64,000 nucleotides of DNA, from positions 28,709,822 to 28,773,821 of the forward strand of contig CM046853.1 of the NCBI GenBank assembly GCA_025617745.1, given 5' to 3'. This DNA comes from Heliocidaris erythrogramma. Its lineage: Eukaryota > Echinodermata > Echinoidea > Camarodonta > Echinometridae. The translations under genes were made by a program, and so were the position numbers. Below, piece after piece: positions 51,994 to 64,000 of the stretch. The notes beneath the pieces are model-generated. The model ran no database searches and was not told where the DNA came from. It saw only the letters and a program-made list of their open reading frames with translations. Within the stretch, counting starts at the first letter, position 1. The number at the start of each line of letters is the position of its first letter.

Positions 51994-53579
51994 ATTCAGC
52001 TCCCTATCTGTCTAATCCCCTCTCCCTTTCATATCTCTCCTTCGTGATTATTAGTTTCTTTTGTTTTTCATTTCATCAATTTATTTTCTATCCATTTAGG
52101 AGAAATAGAATTAAAAGTATTATCGGCGGTATGCATGCAAGCATTGAGGAGATAGATTCCCTCGAAACTTCAATTGCGCAGTCCAATGATATTTTGATTC
52201 AAAAGCTAAAAGGCCTGCCGAAGCATTCTCGCTCAAGTCATTTAAGGCAGTTATGTTGAAAGTTTCAGCCGCTAGAAAGGAATATTCTCTTGATGTGCGG
52301 GGGCTGAAATTTTTTTGTAACTATGTTCCTCCAGGCTTAATCAAGTTATTACTTGATATGATCATTTTCTGGGAAAGGCATTTCCATAAATAACTCGCCA
52401 GAAAAAACTTCTTTTATCATCTTAATCTCCTCAATGAATGATTTCCTGTTTCAGATTCCCGTTAATGTATACAGAGCCGGTTATCATCGATAACTTATTA
52501 TGTTATATCTTGATTTTAAACTTGCCCCTGAACATCTTTCTAGTGTAAACTCCGTTTTGCATGCATACATGCATACATGCCGCAAGATTTTTTAGTTTAC
52601 GTATTATTTTATTTGTTTTATTTTACTTTTCGTCCGTTGAATTTAAGCTTTTTTATGCAGAAAAAATATTTTGTATTAGACAAGCACATACTTCAAAAAC
52701 ATTATAAGGTTTGGACGTTTATTAATACCACGAATCGATAATCTATATCATCTTCTTTGTATATTCCCCTACACGAAGTCATATTCATCAAAATCACGTA
52801 CATTGGAGGGAATATCGCTCCATCTGTACAGGTGAATGAAGGAAAAATGGTGAATGAAAGAAGTTTTGTTCCAGGCAACGATGTGTTTATGGTAATCTCT
52901 AATGCACTATAGGGCCAAAGAAAGCCTGGGAAGAAAAATTTGATGAAAATATGCATTTGGGCCATTTACCGTCATTAAACAGCACCAACTTACAATTTCT
53001 TCCACTGATTACGTGATAAGATTGCCATGGTTATTGATTCCACAGATACGTCAGCCCCTAGCTAAGGCTTGATATATATACACCAGATAAAAAGGCTTTG
53101 ATGTTTTGTTTTGTAGCCTAATGTTTTGTTTGTTTTTGTTTTAAGATGGATGAATGATTTATTCTTACACAATGGTATATTACTTCTTTGCTTGGCCCTA
53201 ATGATTTTTGAACGAATACAAAATTATGTGTTCTTCTTTGCACATTATGATTTTTCATTTTGCAACAATAAAACCGCTTCTAGTTGATGGTTGCATTAAC
53301 TCGCTCTCATGTAATAAGCATATATCTTTTTTAAAAGTCATGAAATCCTTGCATCTTGAAATATCAGAGCAATATAATTTTCATACTTTCATCAACTAAA
53401 GACAGAAAACAATGCATTTCATCTTGTTTTCTTTGTGATTATTTTATTATTTTGTGGCTGGGATCCATAATTTTTTTTATTGTCAGAGAGTGTGAGGGGT
53501 AATAACACGGATAATACTTATGAAAACAGTTATTATTACTTTTTATGAATATCATAATTTTTTATGAATATAATTGTCA
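51994..53579. other. Intergenic DNA without recognised genes
   Basis: No exon, RNA gene or terminal repeats were identified. (CATA)-type CATGCATACATGCATACATG occurs at about 52559. Confidence 0.45.
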
Positions 53580-54180
53580 TTATGATATGCACAATAGTAA
53601 TAACAATGATAATGATGAGGATAATGATATCTCTAAAATGATGGTGATGCGGTAGAGGAGGATAATACTGATAATAATGATAATAATAACAATGATAGCA
53701 CATGTAATAGACTTATGATACACAACTGCAATGTTTGAGACGTCACGATAACCATTTTCATTTTTCGCTCCGACATAGGTGTGTCTCGCAGTAAGAAAAG
53801 TAATCATTAGGAAATTCATGGCTGCAGGAATGATAGATGAGAAAGGATTACTTTTTTTTTTAATTGCAGGACAATAATGACTTCGTGAGAGATTTTTGCT
53901 TTTATCTTTATTTCTTTTCTTTCTATTTTTTATGTCCCTCTTTTTTTTTTCTTTTTTTTTTCTTTCTTTTTCTTTTTCTTCTTTTTCCGTTCCTTTTCTT
54001 TCTTTCTTTTTCTTTTTCTTTAGGGGGAGGGGGCAGAACATCGTTATGTGTCAGGGAGCATTAACCCCCCCCCCCCTCTCTCTCTCTCCTTATATTATTG
54101 GGCACTTTTTGTTTAACCAATGCAGTATCTCCATAATTACGTGGGGGGGGGGGGTGGGGGGTTCCTCTCTCTCTCTCTGT
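53580..54180. repeat. Low-complexity block: AAT/GAT repeats, pyrimidine tract, C and G runs
   Basis: ATAATGATAATAATAAC-type repeats (53580-53700), T/C-rich tract (53930-54020), C run then CT (54065-54088) and a G run (54144-54160). Confidence 0.85.
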
Positions 54181-54915
54181 AGTACTCTTAAGCCTCCTCT
54201 CTGCCCATCTTTCCCGGTCCCTCCGTCTTTCCGTCTTTACAATCATTGGTATAGGACTGGTGTTCGTGTGCCCCCTCTCGCTAACACCTCTCTAACAACT
54301 GCAAGAAAATGCAAAGTGCTACGACTGTGACGAAGTCCTATAGTTATAAGAAAGGTGATCGACAGGTTAACACTCTTTGTTGTTGGGGTCTGTCACCTCC
54401 ACGAATAAAGGAAAAACTGATGCTGTTTCTTGGTGCAATATTTGGGAAATTTAAGAAAATTGGTATTGATAAGCTACCATAATGGAAGTTCATAATGTTC
54501 GTTAATTATCAGTGCAGTCAGCAGGTAGTTTTGACACCAATGATTCACAGCCTGAAGAAGAAGTGGGAGGTGTAACCAGCAAACGTGAGATGGCGAAAGA
54601 GAGAAAGAGTAGAATCACCAGATGTAGATTGTGACGTCACAAGAAGACTGGATGGGTGCAATAAATGTTGATGGTGTAGAGAAAAATAAAAACCCGTAGA
54701 GAAATAACGTGAAGCAAAACGATGACCAAAACTGCAGAATGCAAATATCTGTTCAAAAATATGGGAGACAGACAATGAGCTTGAGGTTAGGGAGGGGTAT
54801 GTAGGGAGGAAGAGAGAGAAAGAGAGAGGGAGGATATGGAGGGGAGAGGAGAGGAAAACATCGACGACAATGATGACGATGCAATTGCGCTTGTGTCAAT
54901 GATGGTAAAAACTAA

Positions 54916-55466
54916 AGGAAAATCCAACCTCTGTAATAACTAGATTTGTTTGAAACCAGAAAAAAATCAGAGAAGCAGATTGATGAAAGTTTGAAAGAAA
55001 TCAGACAAGTATAATACGAAAGTTATGATTGTTGTAATCACTATACATTTGAAATTGACCGAATCGGTACAGTCTCCTTTCCCATTCGCTTCGACACACA
55101 AAATAATTAAAGTGTCACTTTTAACATGTATAAATTTGTAGAATATTTTTCTTTTGGGAAGACCTGTAACAAAATGCTATCTACAATATAGGCCTATTTT
55201 GAGTACTGCCCCGAGGGTAAAATGTGCTCAGGAGAAAACCGGAATTTTATGATATTTTGGTGTACAACAAATGGGAGAGTTGATCGTATACCGTCACAGT
55301 TAATTCACCAAATTGCCAATTTGAGATTCGCATAGATGTAGTGATTTCATTTTTCAAATATTCATAACTGTCATATTCTTTGTCCGATTTCTTTCAAACT
55401 TTCATCATCCTGTTTCTGTTATTTTTCTCCTTTCACACTGTTTTTTTTTACAAATTGGATTGCCTT
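54916..55466. mobile_element. Old TTAA-type fold-back element
   Basis: Left AAGGAAAATCCAACC and, inverted right, AAGGCAATCCAATT. Inner arms ATGAAAGTTTGAAAGAAATC / GATTTCTTTCAAACTTTCAT. The right flank is TTAA (55467-55470). The left flank is CTAA, a probable mutation. Confidence 0.6.
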
Positions 55467-55470
55467 TTAA

Positions 55471-55765
55471 AGGGATACGCCATCAGGCGGCAGTGGGATT
55501 ACGAGTCAGGATTTCGTAAGCCCCATTCACTCGTACACAAAGTTTGTGCGTCGAAAGCGTCCGTTGGACTAGGATTACATTTCGACTGGCTGCACGAAGC
55601 CGACCGAATCTCGCACGAAAGCTCGAGCTCAGGCGGAGCGTGCATGTTGTGCGGCGACCAGTCTGTCCGAGGTTTGCGCCCCGTGGGGCAACGGCATGAT
55701 CAGGTAACGATCACGGTGCCCTCTCGCGGCATTAAAACGTCCACAATCTGCGGTTGAGTATCCAT
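55471..55765. mobile_element. CpG-rich TTAA-flanked element
   Basis: Ends AGGGATACGCC and, inverted, ATGGATACTCAACC between TTAA at 55467-55470 and 55766-55769. The interior is much more GC-rich than its neighbours. The 125-codon open frame across it shows no known domain and starts in flanking DNA, so I do not call it a gene. Confidence 0.55.
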
Positions 55766-56152
55766 TTAAGGAGTATATAATGCTCGGGTCTATTATATAC
55801 AATATAATAATGATATACGTGATATAATAGTGTCTTTGACGCTGAAGACCATGATGACGACAACAACGGCGACAATGATGACAATGACAATATTGTGCTT
55901 GTGGCAACGATGGTCAAAATAAAATCTTCTAAACAACTTTAGTCTATATACAGCATAGTCTACTATTAAAATAAAGACAATTTGGGGTACGTGCAGTAAA
56001 GATTTTCACTTTGAATGTTTTCTAGTTCTGCAAAGCAACGGTAAATTTCATTTGTGACGCATCTGATCAAAATACATCAGCAGAATTTCCACCCGGACTT
56101 AAGGATACTTATTCGTATGTGACTTTGGTGCTTCAGCGGATTTTCCCTTTAA

Positions 56153-57096
56153 AGATCACATTGCAAGAAAATTCCATCAAAATAAATATTGGCTTACTAC
56201 TTATTATTGCATAGATGGCATAAATTATACAAGTTTATCCAAATTCAACGCTTGGAAACATTTGAATTAATGATTGTTATCAATTATAAAACGGTAAAAT
56301 ACAGCCCCCGATATAGCAGCTGAAGAGCTCCTTGAACGCTGCTGAGATGTGTGACGACACACGAAGGACCAGTCCTGTCTAAGCAGACGATGTCCCATAA
56401 CATCTTACACATTTTTCAGTGCTTGTTTTGTCATCTCCTCTTCATTTATTTCTCTTACTTGACTAGCGTCAGTCTTAATGTTAGTCTGTTGCCTCACTCT
56501 TAACTTCGTGTATGGTATTATTTTGATGAAAAATGCAGCGTTAAAAAAATAAAGGAATCAGTCACTTGTAAACAAAATAAGATGCCATTGTATTTTCAGC
56601 TGTTTGCACCGGGGCATGTTCGGCGTTTCAAGAGGGAACGAATACAATCTGTGATATTATTCGGAGGGCTTTTCAATTTGAAAATGGGGTTTATTTCATT
56701 GATCATTGACCCTTCTCCTGTGTATTTACAATCAAACGGTTTTAGTTATCAGAATCAGTTTCACTTTCCCTTTTAGAATGGTGTGAAATAAGGTCATGTT
56801 AAATATACCAAACTCTTTATAATTTGATAAATAATTGCATTGCAATTACGTTCATTCATTATAGGACGTCGTCTGCTTAAGCAGGATCGATCCCTAGTGT
56901 GACGACATCAAAACATCGCTATATTTCTGGCGAATCCTCGGATATTCCAGATGCTTAGAAGAGCTTTTATTTATGTTGTTTTTATAATCATCAGATACGC
57001 AGTTGACATAAAACTTATACGATTGCCATCTGTAAGCTTCCCATTTTCTAGTGATACATTAATTGCCATATTTGTGATTTTCTTGCAATGTGATCT
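56153..57096. mobile_element. 944-bp TTAA-flanked TIR element, copy 1
   Basis: Perfect terminal repeats AGATCACATTGCAAG (20 bp in all) with TTAA at 56149-56152 and 57097-57100. The interior has an inverted pair around TCTAAGCAGACGATGTCC / GGACGTCGTCTGCTTAAGCA. The core (about 56185-57080) recurs at 58558-59446 with only a few per cent difference by eye. No transposase. Confidence 0.85.
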
Positions 57097-57100
57097 TTAA

Positions 57101-57925
57101 AGATTTTATGAAGTATACCGCGCCTGTAACTTTTCATTAGAGTCTTTATATGCTATATTGTCGGATTATGGAGTATGTTATAGGTCATCGAGAATGGATT
57201 TAATCCGTCTGATACTTTATATTTAAGTCACTGGATACTGAATACATTACAGAATGCATGTATGTCAAAGCGATGCCAATTTCTTGTGGGGTTGTCACTA
57301 CAAATATCGCAATTACTTACCCTATATTGAACTGTTTGTAAAAGATGGAAATCAGCTACGAGCTCTGTGATAATTTATAGGTCACATCCAAATCACTCTG
57401 TTGATGAGAGTAATCTATAGCTTTCCAAATTGGAACTTCTTTTTAGTATCAAACCTTCCGGCGATTCTGATGAGTTCCAGCTAAAATTTTCTTACATCAT
57501 GTCCTTCGGGATTGAAAGTACATTTGTATATGTAAATTGTCTAAATGTGCGAAATTTGTATAGAATGAGAAAATAGATATTGCCATAGAAGATTTTCGGG
57601 GTTCATTGATCTGTTGATGTTCAAATCCTAAGGATTGTATATCAAACCTTGATTGAAATATTGTGTATTTTGCATATAACTGGCGAACTTTTCCTTTTTT
57701 TTCTTCGTATGTCTGGTCAAAACTTAACACTTGCCACAATGGATTTTGTTGTAAATATCTTTTGAGAAGGAAAAAATATCTATGAAGGCGACAATTATCT
57801 TCTCATCATTCTATTTGACGACTTTTCCCACTATTTCAAATACGAAATTCCTCCTACTGAATAGCGATGTATAAATTGTATGGTGATAAAAGGGATGACT
57901 ATAGAATTTCCTCTCGGGTATATAA
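57101..57925. other. Intergenic AT-rich spacer
   Basis: No feature recognised between the two TTAA-flanked copies other than random short open frames. Confidence 0.45.
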
Positions 57926-57965
57926 TGAAGTTTGAAGTTTGAAGTTTATTTGTTCCACAGTCCAC
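57926..57965 (-). repeat. LINE-like 3' tail with (AACTTCA)n
   Basis: On the minus strand GTGGAACAAATAAACTTCAA is followed by repeated AACTTCA units. This fits the 3' end of a CR1-like retroposon whose body would extend to the right. The 5' limit is unclear. Confidence 0.4.
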
Positions 57966-58257
57966 ATTTACATCAAAACAGTTTTTCAGAAGTTATTTTA
58001 CAAGCATAATAATATTGTCAATTTCAAAAGAACTCAGATCAAGTATAATGTACAGTAAATAGGTAGAAAGTTTGAGAAATGTATAAACGACTGGCAAAAG
58101 AAGTAAGAAAAATGTAAAATGTGGGGAGCCTAAATAAAAAGCATTGCTTGTAAATGATTAGGCTCCCGTATAGAGTAATTCTCATTGGGATGCGATGAAA
58201 AGGGGAGACGGACTAGAAGTATCAGATTTATAAAACGTACAAGGAGAGCAAAGCTCA

Positions 58258-58440
58258 CAATGTGGAGTAAAAAAAACGAAAAAGACGAAAGAAGAGAAGA
58301 AGAAAGAAAGAAAACAGAAAAGAAAATGAAGAAAAGAAACAGAGAAAATGAAGAAAAGCAGAAGAAGAAGAAAGAAGAAGAAGAAGAAGAAGAAGAAGAA
58401 GAAGAAGAAGAAAAAGGAAGAAGGAGAAGAAAAAATTGTA
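58258..58440 (+). repeat. Purine-rich (GAA)n tract
   Basis: AGAAGAAAGAAAG-type DNA with a pure (GAA)n core at about 58367-58411. Lys/Glu-rich and Ser/Phe-rich open frames here are artefacts. Confidence 0.95.
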
Positions 58441-58535
58441 AAGACATGACAGTGTTACACGAGCATAGTCTATGTGACCACCTGTACGATCCAGCATGAT
58501 AATATGAATATTCATACATAGTTGTACTTACTTAA

Positions 58536-59458
58536 AGTAGAACTTTAATGATTTTAAATATTGGCTTAATACTTATTATTGCATAGATGGCATAAATTAA
58601 ACAAGGTTATCCAAATTCAACGCTTGGAAACATTTGAAGTAATGATTATTATCAATTAGAAAACGGTAAAATACAGCCCCCGATATAGCAGCTGAAGAGC
58701 TCCTCGAACGCTGCTGAGATGTGTGACGTCACACCAGGGACCAGTCCTGTCTAAGCAGACGATGTCCCATAACATCTTACACATTTTTCAGTGCCTGTTT
58801 TGTCATCTCCTCTTCACTTATTTCTCTTACTTGACTAGCGTCAGTCTTAATGTTAGTCTGTTGCCTCACTCTTAACTTCGTGTATGGTATTATTTTGATG
58901 AAAAATGCAGCGTTAAAAAAATAAAGGAATCAGTCACTTGTAAACAAAATAAGACGCCATTGTATGTTCAGCTGCTTGCACCGGGGTTTCAAGAGGGAAC
59001 GAATACCATCCGTGCTATTATTCGGAGGGCTTTTCAATTTGAAAGTGGGGTTTATTTCATTGATCATTGACCCTTCTCCTATGTATTTACAATCAAACGG
59101 TTTCAGTTATCAGAATCAGTTTCACTTTCCCTTTTAGAATGGTGTGAAATAAGGTCATGTTTAAATATACCAAACTCTTTATAATTTGATAAATAATTGC
59201 ATTGCAATTACGTTCATTCATTATAGGACGTCGTCTGCTTAAGCAGGATCGGTCCCTAGTGTGACGACATCAAAACATCGCTATATTTCTGGCGAATCCT
59301 CGGATATTCCAGATGCTTAGAAGAGCTTTTATTTATGTTGTTTTTATAATCATCAGATACGCAGTTGACATAAAACTTATACGATTGCCATCTGTAAGCT
59401 TCCCAGTTTCTAGTGATACATTAATTGCCATATTTGTGATTTTCTTTGAATAGCTACT
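58536..59458. mobile_element. 923-bp TTAA-flanked element, copy 2
   Basis: Core nearly identical to the 56153-57096 element, including a 10-bp deletion near 58985. Its ends differ: AGTAGAACTTTAATG at the left and, inverted, AGTAGCTATTCAAAG at the right. TTAA is at 58532-58535 and 59459-59462. Confidence 0.75.
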
Positions 59459-59461
59459 TTA

Positions 59462-59770
59462 AGAGTTAAACACCTTAGCTTCCGTTTAAAAGAATTGCTG
59501 GAGGGGCTATCAACTAGTTCGTTATTCAGGATGTTTCAAAATTAGGTCCAGTAAAGGTGATTGTTTTGTTTGCGAAAACGGTGCGAGTTCGGGGGAGGTG
59601 GAAATGGTTTGTTTGTCTAGTTGGATAGGAATGTACAGCATTACTGCGTTGAAAAATATAGGGACGAACGCATCTGGTAAATTACCTTTCGAGAGTTCGT
59701 ACATATTTGTGACGCTATTCAATGTAACGTCAATAATAATATCATATACATTTCATAATGTTAATACAGT
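59462..59770 (-). pseudogene. Degenerate LINE reverse-transcriptase C-terminus
   Basis: The minus strand reads VTNMYELSKGNLPDAFVPIF in one frame. A second frame then gives FRKQNNHLYWT and NILNNELVDSPSSNSFKRKL. This is the usual order of a CR1/Rex-like C-terminus with stops and at least one frameshift. It abuts copy 2 of the TTAA element. Confidence 0.6.
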
Positions 59771-60137
59771 TCATTTACAGTTAATAGTTACGTGTCCGTA
59801 TTATCAAGAAACACGAACAATCTACGGGACTTCATTATTCATTATAGCTATATATTCCGAGGATATTGGATTTGGAATTAGTTACAAATAATTCATCAAT
59901 GATAATAACATAAAATACTGCCCTTCCTTAGGGCACTGCAATTACGCAAGCATTGACAGGTCCAACCCATTTCGTGCACCTGGGTCGAGAGGGACCTTGT
60001 CCAAGGATGTAAGAATCAGGGGCCTGAGATAGAGACACAGGGAGAGTGAAAGAGAGAGAGAGAGAGAGATAACATGAGTAATATATAATTAACATGCAGT
60101 CCATGTTGGATCACCCTGTAGTTACCAGTCATCCTAT

Positions 60138-60329
60138 TTAATGGGGCCATGACTTGTGTTTGATGAAGCTATCGCTCTCTCTGCTTCTCTTTCCCTCGAT
60201 ATCTCCAGTCAATGTCTTATTTTCTGTGCTTTCTCTTCTCGTTCTATGACCAACAAAATGAAGTGGTCTTTTTAAAACGATGTTTAGCATGTTTAGGGGG
60301 ATCAATCGAACACATGCCTTGTCAAACAC
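60138..60329 (-). pseudogene. Second fragment of the 'GHxxRRE.TEN' LINE family
   Basis: VLKRPLHFVGHRTRRESTEN then KTLTGDIEGKRSRES matches the fragment at 32859-33248. Short and decayed. Confidence 0.6.
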
Positions 60330-60516
60330 TTCCTCGGTTTCTTTTAAATAATTGTTATTCGAATCTGCATTTCGACAGATTCTTCTTTTGCCATCATATC
60401 AAGCAAAAGCAAGAGTTTGCATTTGAGGAACTGAGGTCGCTTTAAACATTTAAATTATTTCGGTAACACAGTATACACATACCTGCATTTTTCAAAAAGG
60501 TTTCCTTAGTCCTATT

Positions 60517-61000
60517 ATGTCTCTCTCTCTTCTCTCCCCATCTCTCTCTTACTATCTCCCTTTCGGTCTTTTTTCTTTGTTTCTCTCTCTTTCTTTCTCT
60601 CTTTCTCTCTCTTTCTCTATCTCTTTCTCTCTCACTCTCTTCATCTTCCTTCCTCCCCCTCTCCCTCCCCTCGTAACCCCTCTAATCTCCCATTCCCTTA
60701 CTCAAACCCTCTCCCTCCCTATCTCTCTTTCTCTTTTCTTTCTTCTCGAGGGAGAGAACACAGTGTCCCACAGTGTGTTCACACTATTAAATTCGAGCGT
60801 TTTAACATTGTGAATCACATCTTCACATTGTGAGGGAGTAAATTCACACTGTGTAAATTACACTTCCATCAGGGATTGTCCCCCAATCTTTCTCCATCCC
60901 TTCCCTCCTCCCTCGCCCTCTCTCTCGCTCTCTCTCTCTCTCTCCTCTCTCAACTCCACCCCCCCCCCTTCTATGTCTCCCTCTTTCTCTCTCACCTCAA
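60517..61000 (+). repeat. CT-rich tracts around a CACAGTGT-rich segment
   Basis: (TCTC)n runs at 60517-60750 and 60890-60960 flank 60757-60870. That segment has several ACACAGTGT / ACACTGTG inverted words and may be a small fold-back element. Confidence 0.75.
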
Positions 61001-61930
61001 GAGTGGCGTGAAAATACACTGGAGATCGCTCGCCTACAATAGATTTATTAAAAAGGAAAACACATTGATGGTGTAACCTTTCCCTTTCTTAATGTCCAGG
61101 CTGCCACTACTGATCTACCGCCTACATGAATCCGTCTCACTTTATTCCGTTATCCTCGCTTTGATGCCTACCAATTGACGCGAACAAAATGTTTTGTCCC
61201 TCGGGAAGGAGTTGACAAAAATGCAATTATTGCCAGGTTGCGAGTTCCATTTCGCTATAAGTACTTTATTATCAAACGTGAAAAATCAGTTTTCTTCTAC
61301 TTCGTCCGCATATACTGCCCGTTTACTGCTCAGCACATAACAATGTACTAAAACAGCGGTTATATTCAACGCTTGCATTTGGTGGATGAAGCTTCGAAAA
61401 ACAAAGCACCACGAAGCAGATTTAGGCTTTTGATGTAAAACTACAAACTCCACTAACTGCTTCACACGGTCAGGGAAACCGCTGAGTGACGTGCATGTGA
61501 CGTATGTCACCCTCGTCACTTAATGCGTTGGGCGTGTTTTTGTATCTTATCATTTTTCCTTTAGATTTCCTTTATTACTTTTATAGGTATAATTTATGAG
61601 AAAGATTAATAAAAATAAATTGCAGCAAAGTGATATTAATTATTAAGGAGGGAAAACATTCCAAACATGACAAAGATTAATGTAATGACACAAATAATTC
61701 ATGATTTATTATCCTAATAGTTATTACCAGGATAACCAGGGAAGAAAAAGAATCGTGGTCCGGCAGTAGTTTTAAAATGTATTTTGTGCAGAAAATGTAA
61801 TTGGGATGATGGCGAGGGACAAATTGAAATATGCAGATGAAATGGCACCATGATGTGCGCATATGCCGGGAAAGGTCTTGCAAATGAGGGGCACTTCAAC
61901 GTATTTATGTTCAGAGGGTTATACAGCGAA
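61001..61930. other. Intergenic DNA, nothing recognised
   Basis: Short open frames only, none with a known domain or splice structure I can support. Confidence 0.45.
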
Positions 61931-62160
61931 GTGTATTTATATTTTGTATTTTATTTGTTTAATCACGGCCAGAAGGCCGTGAACAAATTTCAACATGAAT
62001 ACAAATGATATACAAAAGAAATTACAAAATCATGACAAGAATTGGAAGAATAAAATGAATACGAAAAACAACATAAAGATAAATGGAATATGAAAAGCAA
62101 CAATTGAAAGATAAAATGAAATCATAAAGAACATGTCGAATAAAACATGCAGTGATATTT
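61931..62160 (-). mobile_element. Possible LINE 3' end with ACGGCC hairpin
   Basis: On the minus strand TTGTTCACGGCCTTCTGGCCGT-type sequence is followed by AAACAAATAAAATACAAAAT. This is the same AACAAATAAA ending as at 57941. No coding part is visible and limits are uncertain. Confidence 0.35.
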
Positions 62161-62238
62161 CAACATCCGTTGTTTATCTGAATTGATACAAGTCTGTGAA
62201 AACCACATCACAGACACACACACACACACGCATACACT

Positions 62239-64000
62239 TTTTTTTTTCTTTTTCCAAATGTTTTTATTGATTTCATCAACATAAAATTAACAAAACATGT
62301 AAAATTTCTTTTTCTTATAACAATTTTCATTTATAAACATAACATGTATAATGTACTAACAAATATTTAAATAAGCAATGAAATCTTTTATAAAAGATGA
62401 GACCCCCACCCGTCTCCGAGAAAAGAGAATACAAAAATTTTAAAAGGGCAATTATCTGCTAGAACCACACACATTAAAACAAAAACAAAAACAAAAACGA
62501 AAAAAAGTATATAGAGTGAAATAAATCTTAACCTCCCCCCCCCCCCCAAAAAAAAAGGGGAAAATAGAGTAACTCCTTCTCGGACCCATCCCTCCATACA
62601 TACACGCATACATACCCCCTCACCCACACAACACACACACACCCACATACCTCTACGCACACAATCGCACACATACAATTAGCATTAAGGTTAACCGTTC
62701 ACAGTCACATTTACCTTAAGTCCCTCCCATTTACCTAGATGTAAGGCAATCTTGCCTGTTTTGATGGCTAACTGCTTTTCTTCCTCTATAAAATCCATAA
62801 TTTTTTTCTGCATTTTTGTTTTTGAAGGTAGGTGTCCTTCTGCCCTTGATTTAAAAATTATCTGTTTCACCCAGATTATGATAGTATTCACACTTTTTAT
62901 TCTATTCGAGTTACCTGAAAGACCTAAAAATATATCTTGCCATCTCATATCCTTAATTTCAACTAAACCAAAATGTTTAATGATGGATTCCCATAGTTCC
63001 CTCACCCTCTCACAATTTAAAAATAAGTGTAAGTATGTTTCTTTGTCTTTCTTGCATAAAGAACAAGAATCATTATCAACGAAACCAAACTTCATCAATT
63101 GAACTTTTGTGTAAATGACTCCGTGTAATAGCATGAATTGAAATTCCCTCTGTTTTCTAATAAGTGTTGTATTTTTTGCTGCTAGAAATAAATCTCTTAG
63201 TTCTTTATCTGTTAAATCAAAATTATTACTATCATATTTTACTTGTAAATTAAATGAACTCTGTAAATCTCTGACGAAACATTCATAGATTCTTTTCGAT
63301 TTTGCAGCATGAAACATTGTAGTTTGACCAAAAATATTTAGATTTATATAAAAATTCGAGAAATCCACTTGTTGGAATTTAACCGCCGGGGTGGCACTCT
63401 TCCAACTGGAGGGTATGACATGTGCAATTTCTATTATTTGAAGTAATTGAGTTGAATTCAATCCCAGATTTGTAAAATGTGCTAGAGGTTTCATATGACC
63501 ATTATCAAAAATGTGGTCTATATGGAATATACCTTTATCAAATAAATCTTTGTCAAATAGCATTTTACCATGAGTACATATATTACTATTATTAAATATC
63601 AGAGGATTCATTTCATTTTCAGAGTATTTGAATTTACTCATATCCTGCCAGACCCTCAGCATTTCTAAATAAAATGGAGGTATTTTCAGTAATAATTGCA
63701 TAAAAACAAGAATCTTCCCCCTCTTGCTCTAACACAATAATCAAAGTATAATTTCCAACCAGCACTTTTTTCACCATATAATAAACGTTTCAACCACATT
63801 ATACGTTGTGTCTTAACAAAAAGTCTGAAATTCATCATTCTTAGTCCCCCGTTGACATAGTCCTGATACATCACGTTCCTCTTTACGCGATCTTTTCCCG
63901 TCCATAAAAATTCAAAAGTAATTCTTTCAATCTCATCAAACACCCACTGGGGAACTACTATTAGGGACGAAACATAGTTTAATCTCGACAATGCATACGT
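62239..64000 (-). mobile_element. L1-like LINE, 3' part, continuing past the window
   Basis: Reading leftwards: reverse-transcriptase C-terminal ORF (63991 to 62691), then a 3' region of about 450 bp with AC repeats and a C13-A9 junction. The end is CATCAATAAAAACATTTGG-type sequence with an A-rich tail at 62239-62260. The 5' part lies beyond base 64000. Confidence 0.8.
62691..63991 (-). pseudogene. L1-like ORF2 C-terminus with zinc-binding motif, one frameshift
   Basis: Frame 1 (63991-63686) has VFDEIERITFEFLWTGKD and GGLRMMNFRLFVKTQRIMWL, the end of the thumb region typical of L1/Tx1 elements. Frame 2 (63701-62691, 336 codons) continues MQLLLKIPPFYLEMLRVWQD. It ends in a reverse-transcriptase zinc-binding domain: C-S-L-C, eight residues, H-L-F-L-N-C, then NCERVRELWESIIKHFG. 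The frame change near 63720 falls next to a G5 run and suggests a single indel, so this copy is probably inactive. Confidence 0.85.

Noticed and set aside
55380-55757. 125-codon + open frame with an Arg/His-rich C-terminus
   Set aside because: It crosses the border of a TTAA-flanked element and shows no domain.
58130-58519. Lys/Glu-rich and Ser/Phe-rich frames
   Set aside because: They are produced by the (GAA)n purine tract.

Overview
The window is eukaryotic, AT-rich and intron-rich. It holds one recognisable host gene, ferrochelatase (FECH), on the + strand. Ten GT-AG exons between 1579 and 41760 join without a frame break into 398 residues. These carry the catalytic His and Glu and all four [2Fe-2S] cysteines, and end at a TGA. 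Only the short first exon (about 26-29 residues by comparison with human FECH) is not identified. The [2Fe-2S] type and very high similarity to animal FECH mark a metazoan. The repeat landscape (Crypton, L1-like and CR1/L2-like LINE remnants, fold-back MITEs, C/G and CT runs, frequent ACATGTA words) suggests a marine invertebrate, probably a deuterostome such as an echinoderm. That taxonomic guess is inference.

Layout. 1-1578: upstream DNA with a CpG-rich patch and a TA-flanked palindromic element. 1579-12124: FECH exons 2-8 in vertebrate numbering, interleaved with fold-back elements, a decayed Crypton tyrosine recombinase (7540-8706, minus) and tandem broken copies of the end of exon 6 (9801-10440). 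12125-32220: a 20-kb intron with a 2.3-kb TA-flanked element, a segmental duplication (17467-19412 and 21117-23968) whose two copies carry different insertions, an 80-bp minisatellite, a tRNA-derived SINE and a 2.8-kb TIR element. 32221-41760: exons 9-11, separated by a 2.2-kb TIR element, a minisatellite, a fold-back copy and a tandem-repeat element rich in nuclear-receptor half-sites.

41761-64000: FECH 3' flank and intergenic DNA with no second host gene that I can recognise. It holds TTAA-flanked palindromic elements, retroposons (one with a 17-bp target duplication), long CT tracts, degenerate LINE C-termini and, at the right edge, the 3' end of an L1-like LINE on the minus strand.

The strongest new observations are: a group of palindromic elements flanked by TTAA, one of which has a paralogous unoccupied site inside a tandem duplication; the repeated broken copies of a FECH exon end inside its own intron; a SINE and a LINE fragment sharing the same 3' tail; and arrays of DR1-type AGGTCA repeats in an intronic mobile element. 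I see no prokaryotic-type operon, CRISPR array or defence system.
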